A stretch of 10,958 bases of DNA from CAZWHE01 sp964633825. GTDB taxonomy: Bacteria > Planctomycetota > B15-G4 > CAYZWU01. Made by a program: the position numbers and the translations under genes. The notes beneath the pieces were generated by a model. It was not told the DNA's origin, did no database searches, and was given only the letters and a program-made list of their open reading frames with translations. Where the stretch lies: NCBI GenBank assembly GCA_964633825.1, contig CAZWHE010000137.1, positions 1-10,958 of the forward strand, written 5' to 3'. Shown piece after piece: positions 5,769-10,958 of the stretch; positions within the stretch are counted from its first letter, which is position 1, and every line of letters starts with the position of its first letter.

Positions 5769-6032
5769 TCAAAAAGGTGTTTCTTCGTCTTTGTCGTTTT
5801 TCTCTTCTTTTTCATCCGGCTCCTCGCGAACCAGTTCGGCCACGACCTTTTCGACCTCGGTTTTCGTACGTTCCAGCTTTTCCCGGCAAACCCGGATCAG
5901 CTCCGCTGCCATACGCACTTTTTCGGCGAGATCGTCGATATCGACTTCGTTCCCTTCGATCTCCCGGAGGATCGTTTCTAGTTTGTCCCGGGCTTCACCA
6001 AATTTCAAGTTGCTGAGCTTTTTTGCAGCCAT
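5769..6032 (-). CDS. xseB: Exodeoxyribonuclease VII small subunit (XseB)
   Basis: An 87-residue, mostly helical protein, the small subunit of exonuclease VII, which degrades single-stranded DNA to short oligonucleotides in repair. Several copies coat each XseA. LKFGEARDKLETILREIEGNEVDID is the conserved N-terminal helix region (cited here as LKFGEARDKLE and ILREIEGNEVDID), and an amphipathic coiled-coil helix with AELIRVCREKLERTKTEVEK follows. The C-terminal tail is very acidic and lysine-rich (EEPDEKEEKNDKDEE). The ATG at 6032 is preferred over the one at 6038 because GAGG (6042-6039) lies 6 nt before it but directly abuts the other. The gene overlaps the 3' end of xseA by 38 nt, so translation is probably coupled. 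Confidence 0.93.
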   Translation of the reverse strand: MAAKKLSNLKFGEARDKLETILREIEGNEVDIDDLAEKVRMAAELIRVCREKLERTKTEVEKVVAELVREEPDEKEEKNDKDEETPF

Positions 6033-7428
6033 GCTCATCCTCTTCTATAACATTCCTGATCTCTGTAGACAGCCTGCCGTCCCTCAAGATAACAGAAAGA
6101 ACATCCCCCACCGACAACCCGGCGATCCCTTTGACGATTCCGCCCTTTTTGTCCTTGATCACGGCGAAACCGCGCCGGATGACGCGAACCGGATCGAGAA
6201 GCCGGTTTTTTTCCGAAAGAAGCGCGATCGATTGAAGCGCTTTTTCCACTTTCCTTCCCGGCAAATCGCGAATCTTGCCAAGAAATCGTTCCTGCTCCAG
6301 CAATAGATCGATGATATTCCTCAGGTGGCGTCCCGCGGCCAAGCGGCTTCTGAACAAACCAAGGATTTCACTCTCTCCGCCGATTCGCGATAGAACGGCT
6401 GCAGAAAGCAACTGCCCTTGCTCCCGAAGCTCCTGGAAGCTCGACATCTGGGCAAGACGCGAAGCGGTCCTCACCCTTTCGATGTTCCGCCTTAAACCAT
6501 CCTCCTGCTTCTGAACCCGTTCCCTGATTTTCTCAGCAATGTTCCGCCCTCTGTCAACGAGGCGATCGAGAGACTTTCTGACCCTCTCGATGACGAACGC
6601 CCCGGCGGCCGTCGGAGTTTTCGTTCCCGTATGCGCTACCAACTCACTGAGAGTGAGATCGATTTCATGGCCGATCCCGGTGACGACCGGAAGCCGGCAT
6701 CCCGAAACGCTAAAGACGATTTCCTCTCTGTCGAACCAGGAAAGATCGAGCCGAGAGCCGCCCCCCCGAATCAGGACGATCAGGTCCGGACCGAGAGCTT
6801 CCAGGGTTTTGAAAGCGGCCGGGATCGTGATCAGAGAGTCTTCTCCCTGCATCCGCGCATCACAAAACAGAATCCGGAAACCGAATCCCGAGGTGGTCAG
6901 TTCCTCCAAGAAATCATTATAGGCGGCGCTCCCATCCGATGTGATGAGCCCGATGGTGAGCGGAACCTCGGGCATGTCGAGCCCGGCGTTTTTTTCGAGC
7001 AACCCCTCCTTTTTTAATCGTTCGAGGAGCTCTTTCCTCCGGGCTTCGAGCTCACCCAAAGTGAATTCGGGATTGATGTCATTGACAATGAGTGAAATCT
7101 TGCCGTAAGGCGGATAGAAATTGACCCGGCAGAGAGCCATGATTTTCATTCCGTCGAGCTCTCCTGCGATGTCGAAGACTCCCGCACAGGTACCATGAGG
7201 TCCAAAAAGCCTTTTCCGCACGCCCTTCCAAATTGTGGCCGAGAGCTTGAACACATCTCCCGATTTATTCGTTTCAGCAAGCTCGAAATACCAGTGATTG
7301 CGATGTTTTCCTCGATCAAGGCCTTGGATTTCCCCAACGACCCAGAATTCATCGGGAAATGCCCCCGAGATCGCTCTCTCGATCATTCCCGAGACCTGCG
7401 AGATCGTGAAGTATCGCTCTCCAGTCAT
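5995..7428 (-). CDS. xseA: Exodeoxyribonuclease VII large subunit (XseA)
   Basis: The 477-residue catalytic subunit of exonuclease VII, a metal-dependent single-strand-specific nuclease active in both directions. Residues 1-115 form the N-terminal OB-fold DNA-binding domain (FWVVGEIQG at 28-36, HWYFEL at 45-50). The catalytic core carries IGLITSDGSAAYNDFLEEL from 159, IRGGGSRLDL (220-229) and GIGHEIDLTL (251-260), then TPTAAG (271-276). A long helical region (about 280-400) that binds XseB follows, with a conserved C-terminal strand-rich end (RVIRRGFAVIKDK). Length is close to E. coli XseA (456). The start at 7428 overlaps the stop of the B3/4 gene by four bases (ATGA), so these genes form an operon. 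Confidence 0.95.
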   Translation of the reverse strand: MTGERYFTISQVSGMIERAISGAFPDEFWVVGEIQGLDRGKHRNHWYFELAETNKSGDVFKLSATIWKGVRKRLFGPHGTCAGVFDIAGELDGMKIMALCRVNFYPPYGKISLIVNDINPEFTLGELEARRKELLERLKKEGLLEKNAGLDMPEVPLTIGLITSDGSAAYNDFLEELTTSGFGFRILFCDARMQGEDSLITIPAAFKTLEALGPDLIVLIRGGGSRLDLSWFDREEIVFSVSGCRLPVVTGIGHEIDLTLSELVAHTGTKTPTAAGAFVIERVRKSLDRLVDRGRNIAEKIRERVQKQEDGLRRNIERVRTASRLAQMSSFQELREQGQLLSAAVLSRIGGESEILGLFRSRLAAGRHLRNIIDLLLEQERFLGKIRDLPGRKVEKALQSIALLSEKNRLLDPVRVIRRGFAVIKDKKGGIVKGIAGLSVGDVLSVILRDGRLSTEIRNVIEEDEHGCKKAQQLEIW

Positions 7429-8135
7429 GCCCCGGACCCTTCTGAAACCGCTTCGTCTCTGTTATGACATCCGCCGAGTGATTTTTTCATCAGGGTTTTT
7501 CCCAAGAGATAGAGCTCAAACGACCGGGCGGCGGTTTCCATCATATCGTTCATCGATTCGGCGATAATATCGAACGGCGCAAAGAGAACAAAAAGAAGCC
7601 GACCCGTTTTTTCGTCCACAGCCGTTCTTGCAGAATCCCCTGTGGGGTTGCCGAACCCGCCCGTCTCGTCAAAAAGACCGATCCGGTTATAGAGATTGAG
7701 CCGGCTGCCGCTGATTCTTTCGTAGCCTTCATCGCCTTGGCCCAGTCTCAGAAAAATCCTTCCATTGATTCTATCGGCATCATAAAGCCCGACCGGCATG
7801 AGCAGCTGCAAAGACACCAGGTTCGCCGTGTCGACGGCAGAATTGATTCGCGGAATCTTTCCACCCTTGAGAATACGCCTGGCAAGAGCCTCGGAAGACG
7901 GACGCATCCGGGTTGGATCGACGCCGATCGATTTGTACAAAGCTCGTGCAGGCTGAAGACCTTCGATTTCAGAAGGTTTTTTTCCTTTATAAACCGTCGA
8001 AATCTCCCGTTCGGCCTCAACGATTGCGTCCTCCAGTGGCCGGGATCTATCGGGAGCGACCACAACCCCTTCCTCCAAAAGAACTCCGACACTGAGCTTT
8101 CGAGCAAGAATCGCATCGATTTGAATCACTGTCAT
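7425..8135 (-). CDS. Stand-alone B3/B4-domain protein (PheRS-beta editing-domain family)
   Basis: A 236-residue protein built largely from the B3/4 fold of the phenylalanyl-tRNA synthetase beta subunit, the domain that edits mischarged Tyr-tRNA(Phe). Family signatures include ALYKSIGVDPTRMRPSSEAL (64-83), INSAVDTANLVSLQLLMPVG (97-116) and DADRINGRIFLRLGQG. There is no synthetase catalytic or anticodon-binding domain, so it is a solo B3/4 protein (COG3382-like). Such proteins are proposed to act on mischarged tRNA or free amino acid derivatives, but this is not established. The ATG at 8135 is preceded by an A-rich GAGAAAAG rather than a strong ribosome site. It is first in the operon with xseA and xseB, joined by an ATGA overlap. 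The C-terminal 50 residues (from about 186) extend beyond the fold and look helical. Confidence 0.85.
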   Translation of the reverse strand: MTVIQIDAILARKLSVGVLLEEGVVVAPDRSRPLEDAIVEAEREISTVYKGKKPSEIEGLQPARALYKSIGVDPTRMRPSSEALARRILKGGKIPRINSAVDTANLVSLQLLMPVGLYDADRINGRIFLRLGQGDEGYERISGSRLNLYNRIGLFDETGGFGNPTGDSARTAVDEKTGRLLFVLFAPFDIIAESMNDMMETAARSFELYLLGKTLMKKSLGGCHNRDEAVSEGSGA

Positions 8136-8191
8136 CTTTTCTCAATCGTTTCTGAAGGACAACCGGAACCTGTTTCTCAAATCGTTGTTTA

Positions 8192-8200
8192 TGCTATAAT
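8192..8200 (+). promoter_or_regulatory. Extended -10 promoter for the HD-domain gene
   Basis: TGC followed by TATAAT (8195-8200) is a perfect extended -10 element; no good -35 lies 16-18 nt upstream. Transcription would start near 8207, giving a leader of about 75 nt. The leader contains the small inverted repeat ACGCT-TAC-AGCGT (8232-8244). The divergent B3/4-xse operon starts 57 nt to the left, so the two units share this spacer. Confidence 0.6.
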
Positions 8201-8280
8201 GACATGCGGTACGGTTCTCGTCTACAATTCAACGCTTACAGCGTAATATTCCGATTATTTTCCCTAGGAGATTTATCAGA

Positions 8281-8859
8281 ATGAAAACACGTGAGGAAGC
8301 ATGGAACCTCCTCAACGAATTCACCTCAAATCCCAGCCTGATCAAGCATGCCGTTGCCGTTGAGGCAGCTATGCGTCACTTCGCAGCCCTTAATGACGAA
8401 GACAAGGAAAAATGGGGTGTTGTCGGTTTGATCCATGATTTCGATTATGAGAAACATCCTACCATTGAAGAACATGCCCGCGCCGGCGCAGAAATTCTCA
8501 AGGAACAAGGCTGGCCCGGCGAAATCATCCACGCCGTCTTGTCTCATTCGAACCACACGGGTGTTTCGAGGGAAAACCTCATGGAGAAAACGCTCTTTGC
8601 CGTGGACGAGCTCTGCGGTTTCATCACTGCAGTGACTCTGGTGAGACCATCACGGGACGTCCGGGACGTCAAACCCAAGTCGGTGATCAAAAAACTGAAA
8701 GACAAAGCTTTTGCCAAGTCCGTCAGCCGTGATGATATTCGCATCGGGCTCGAAGAGCTTGGAATGGAACGCGCTTCTTTTATTCAGGAGATCCTGAACG
8801 CCATGGCAACCGTCGCCCATGAGCTCGAGCTGGCCGGAGAACAGGAAACCACAACATGA
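8281..8859 (+). CDS. HD-domain phosphohydrolase family protein
   Basis: A 192-residue soluble protein of the HD superfamily, metal-dependent phosphohydrolases acting mostly on nucleotides or phosphodiesters. The metal ligands are visible in the expected order: H23 (IKHAVAVE), H52-D53 (LIHDFDYEKHP) and D109 (FAVDELCG), with extra histidines at H65, H84, H89 and H92 as in HDIG-type proteins. It resembles the uncharacterised predicted-hydrolase group (COG2316-like) with the tail VRPSRDVRDVKPKSVIKKLK, so a specific substrate cannot be given. Length is normal for that group. AGGAG at 8266-8270 is 10 nt before the ATG. The gene is a single transcription unit with its own promoter and terminator. 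Confidence 0.85.
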   Translation: MKTREEAWNLLNEFTSNPSLIKHAVAVEAAMRHFAALNDEDKEKWGVVGLIHDFDYEKHPTIEEHARAGAEILKEQGWPGEIIHAVLSHSNHTGVSRENLMEKTLFAVDELCGFITAVTLVRPSRDVRDVKPKSVIKKLKDKAFAKSVSRDDIRIGLEELGMERASFIQEILNAMATVAHELELAGEQETTT

Positions 8860-8881
8860 CGGAGAAATCCCGTCATGTTTT
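8853..8881 (+). terminator. Intrinsic terminator overlapping the HD-gene stop codon
   Basis: AACATGACGG (8853-8862) pairs perfectly with CCGTCATGTT (8870-8879) around the 7-nt loop AGAAATC and is followed by TT, C and TT. The TGA stop (8857-8859) lies inside the left arm, so the last codons form part of the hairpin. Confidence 0.8.
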
Positions 8882-8882
8882 C

Positions 8883-8911
8883 TTGACACACATCATATGA
8901 ACACGTAAATA
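8883..8911 (+). promoter_or_regulatory. Candidate promoter for the arylsulfotransferase-like gene
   Basis: A perfect TTGACA (8883-8888) begins right after the upstream terminator and is followed at 17 nt by TAAATA (8906-8911), a weak -10. The inferred start near 8918 gives a leader of about 33 nt. Confidence 0.4.
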
Positions 8912-8950
8912 GCATTAACATATTCGAATCCAAGACAACGAGGATCATTG

Positions 8951-10354
8951 ATGGTTTTTTTCAAACGCAAGATATGGAAACGGACAGCGTTTGTTCTTCT
9001 GGGCCTGTTCACCATTTTATTCGCCTTCACCTATGGCTATCTCTGTTTCGGTCTTAAACTCCCCCCCCACTCTTTCATTCTGCGAATTGCCGAAGGGGCG
9101 AGCCATAACACCGTAATACGGGATTTTTTATTCTCCTTGCGCGACAGAAAACCCCGCGATGACGGCATGACGGGAAGATGGCTTCCCATGAAAGGCCACC
9201 CCGCGACAGAAGACCTCACCGACGAGCAGCGAGAGGCCATTGCCGAGCTTGAAGGACTCGGTTATGCGGACGGTTACGAGAAACCCAAAGGATTCATTAA
9301 CGTTACGACTTATAACCCCCTCATGGCTGCCGACGGGTATAATCTCTATACATCCGCACATGCCTGCGAAGCCGTTCTTATCAACATGGCGGGAAAGGTC
9401 GTTCACAGGTGGTCTTATAAGCTGGAGGATGCCTTCCCCGACTACGAGATGAAATTCACCCGGGGTTTCGGCGGTGATTCCTGGAGGAGGGTATATCTCT
9501 ATGAAAACGGTGATCTCCTCGCTCTCTACGTGGGTGTCGGCCTGATCAAGCTCGACAAGGACTCAAAACCTATATGGACTTTTTCCTGCGCCAGCCACCA
9601 TGACCTCTTCGTCGATCAAGACGGAATCATCTACTTGCTGACACGAAAAGGAAAAATCATACCCCGTATCTTAGAACTCGAACCCGTCCTGGAGGATTTC
9701 ATCACTGTCATTGGGCCCGACGGGACGATAATCAAGGAAATATCGGTACTCAAAGCCTTCGAACAATCGGCTTATGCCTCATTTCTCGACGACCCCGCCA
9801 CCCATGCCGATCTTCTTCATACGAACACCATTGAAATCCTCGACGGATCCTTTGCGAATCGGTCACCCCTTTTCAAAAAGGGCAACGCCCTGATCTCGTG
9901 CCGTAAAATAGACGTGATCGCCATCGTGGATATGGATGACGGCAAGGTGGTCTGGGGGCTTTCCGGCCAGTGGAGAGCACAACATGATCCCATCATGCTC
10001 GACAACGGCAATATTCTTCTCCTCGACAACCATGGGCATAACGGTATGTCCAAAGTCATCGAGCTCGATCCATTCTCGCAAAAAATAATCTGGGCATATA
10101 TGGGGACTCCTGAAAACGGTTTCTACACGGATGCGTGCGGTACGAACCAGCGTCTCTCAAACGGAAACACCCTGATAACGGAGTCCGACAGCGGAAGGGC
10201 TTTCGAGGTCACGCCCGAAAATCAGATTGTCTGGGAGTTTTACAATCCCGCGCGCGCGGGCGAGGAAAACGAATTGATCGCCACTCTGTTCGATGTGATA
10301 CGTATAGAATCGAGCTCTCCCCTAAGCTGGATGAATAACAACGCTGATAAGTAA
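8951..10354 (+). CDS. Membrane-anchored arylsulfotransferase-family (ASST) beta-propeller protein
   Basis: A 467-residue protein with a positively charged N-terminus (FKRKIWKR), one membrane helix (about 12-35) and no clear cleavage site. It is probably anchored in the inner membrane with the body outside the cytoplasm. Residues from about 115 show repeated propeller blades of the ASST family, each ending in a tryptophan strand (KVVHRW, KPIWTF, KVVWGL, KIIWAY, QIVWEF). Family-like motifs are ASHHDLFVDQDG (215-225), LLHTNTIEIL (288-297), AQHDPIMLDNGN (343-354) and NQRLSNGNTLITESDSGRAFEV (399-420). Classical enzymes move sulfate between phenolic compounds through a histidine; H216, H217, H290 and H345 are candidates, but which is catalytic cannot be told. 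The ATG at 8951 is preferred to the adjacent TTG 8948 because GAGG (8940-8943) is 7 nt upstream. It may be a binding protein rather than a sulfotransferase. Confidence 0.8.
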   Translation: MVFFKRKIWKRTAFVLLGLFTILFAFTYGYLCFGLKLPPHSFILRIAEGASHNTVIRDFLFSLRDRKPRDDGMTGRWLPMKGHPATEDLTDEQREAIAELEGLGYADGYEKPKGFINVTTYNPLMAADGYNLYTSAHACEAVLINMAGKVVHRWSYKLEDAFPDYEMKFTRGFGGDSWRRVYLYENGDLLALYVGVGLIKLDKDSKPIWTFSCASHHDLFVDQDGIIYLLTRKGKIIPRILELEPVLEDFITVIGPDGTIIKEISVLKAFEQSAYASFLDDPATHADLLHTNTIEILDGSFANRSPLFKKGNALISCRKIDVIAIVDMDDGKVVWGLSGQWRAQHDPIMLDNGNILLLDNHGHNGMSKVIELDPFSQKIIWAYMGTPENGFYTDACGTNQRLSNGNTLITESDSGRAFEVTPENQIVWEFYNPARAGEENELIATLFDVIRIESSSPLSWMNNNADK

Positions 10355-10384
10355 TCAGTTGTTGCATTTTTGTCCTGTTCCAAT

Positions 10385-10428
10385 AAAAAAAGAGAGCCGC
10401 ATCTCTCAAGAGTCGCGGCTCTCTTTTT
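10385..10428. terminator. Bidirectional terminator between the ASST gene and the rRNA operon
   Basis: AGAGAGCCGC (10391-10400) pairs perfectly with GCGGCTCTCT (10415-10424). The stem is flanked by an A-run on the left (10385-10390) and TTTT on the right (10425-10428), so either strand gives a GC-rich hairpin followed by a U-tract. It can end both the plus-strand ASST transcript and the minus-strand 23S-5S transcript. The 5S gene begins nine bases to its right. Confidence 0.88.
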
Positions 10429-10436
10429 AATAATAA

Positions 10437-10547
10437 TCCCGGCAATAACCTACTCTCTCGGTTTTAGCCAATACCATCGGCTTGAACTGCTTAACTTCTG
10501 TGGTCGGAATGGGAACAGGTGTTTCCAGTCCAATATAATCACCAGGA
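10437..10547 (-). rRNA. rrf: 5S ribosomal RNA
   Basis: Read on the minus strand the segment starts TCCTGG and ends CCGGGA, which pair as helix I. Inside are the highly conserved CACCTGTTCCCATTCCGA and ACAGAAGTTAAG blocks of loops B and C, then CCGATGGTA and GAGAGTAGG. The length of about 111 nt is slightly short; the ends may be off by a few bases. Confidence 0.92.
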
Positions 10548-10659
10548 ATTTTGCATTTCGTAGAATTCGTGGAATAACATCGTTTTCTGCCGCCTTTGGA
10601 AAGCGATTGCAAAACAGCTCGTACTCATTATTTCGAAATCAAGCTGTTTCGAAGAAAAG
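10548..10659 (-). other. 23S-5S intergenic spacer
   Basis: The spacer of about 112 nt holds no tRNA on either strand. A short stem CGAAA/TTTCG around 10634-10651 could be a processing element for the 23S 3' end. Nothing else was recognised. Confidence 0.7.
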
Positions 10660-10958
10660 TGGTCAAGCCGATCGTCCGGTTAGTACCGGTCAGCTCAATA
10701 CATTACTGCACTTACACCTCCGGCCTATCAACCTGGTAGTCTACCAGGGGACTGATGGGGAATACTCGTTTTGAGGAGGGCTTCACGCTTAGATGCTTTC
10801 AGCGTTTATCCTTTCCGAACTTAGCTACCCTGCGGTACCACTAGCGTGATAACAGGTACACCAGCGGTTCGTCCATCCTAATCCTCTCGTACTAAGGACA
10901 GAGCCTCTCAGTATTCCTACACCCACGCCAGATAGGGACCGACCTGTCTCACGACGGT
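10660..10958 (-). rRNA. rrl: 3' end of 23S ribosomal RNA (partial)
   Basis: Minus-strand reading shows the last 300 or so bases of 23S rRNA. The sarcin-ricin loop AGTACGAGAGGA is at 10893-10882, and GCTGAAAGCATCTAAGCGTG-type sequence follows further 3'. The end reads CCGGTACTAA and then GGCTTGACC near 10660. The gene continues past the window edge. The operon order is 23S then 5S, convergent to the ASST gene. The exact 3' end is approximate because the partner strand of the closing helix is outside the window. Confidence 0.95.

Noticed and set aside
10370..10774. 134-codon plus-strand frame at the right end
   Set aside because: It crosses the terminator, the 5S gene and the 23S 3' end on the opposite strand.

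Overview
The window is ordinary bacterial chromosome from a draft or metagenome-type assembly: a run of exactly 100 Ns (2863-2962) marks a scaffold join. G+C looks near 50 percent, and the genes are housekeeping genes of a Gram-negative-like bacterium: aspartate oxidase, LexA, exonuclease VII and a membrane-anchored arylsulfotransferase-like protein. The lineage cannot be fixed from the sequence. A deltaproteobacterial, Aminicenantes-like or similar deep-branching anaerobe would fit, but this is only an impression.

Layout, left to right. Minus-strand nadB (L-aspartate oxidase, de novo NAD synthesis) occupies 80-1732, with a possible partial gene after it at the window edge. An AT-rich divergent region (1733-2057) contains a 26-residue single-membrane-helix mini-ORF and a perfect inverted repeat, followed by plus-strand lexA with all autocleavage residues intact. 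Next come a putative promoter, a 22-bp tandem repeat array whose units form hairpins, the scaffold gap, and tRNA-Pro(UGG). A large minus-strand GTP-binding-type protein of the cyclic 2,3-diphosphoglycerate synthetase family follows (3165-4472). Its upstream leader has two competing inverted repeats. A plus-strand GT-B glycosyltransferase (about 4685-5719) starts in a triplicated 15-bp start-codon repeat.

The minus-strand set at 5769-8135 reads as one operon, transcribed in the order solo B3/4 tRNA-synthetase-like domain, xseA, xseB. The first junction is an ATGA overlap and the second is a 38-nt overlap, so translation is probably coupled. Divergent from it, an extended -10 promoter drives an HD-domain phosphohydrolase gene that ends in an intrinsic terminator overlapping its stop codon. 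A membrane-anchored arylsulfotransferase-like beta-propeller gene follows. It faces the 3' end of an rRNA operon (23S then 5S, minus strand) across a bidirectional terminator.

Most genes here are functionally independent; only the B3/4-xseA-xseB set looks like an operon. I see no defence island, prophage, transposon or biosynthetic cluster. The points most worth a second look are the mini-ORF and dyad in front of lexA, the hairpin repeat array broken by the assembly gap beside tRNA-Pro, the MKIA start repeat of the glycosyltransferase, and the bacterial cyclic-DPG-synthetase-like GTPase with its structured leader.
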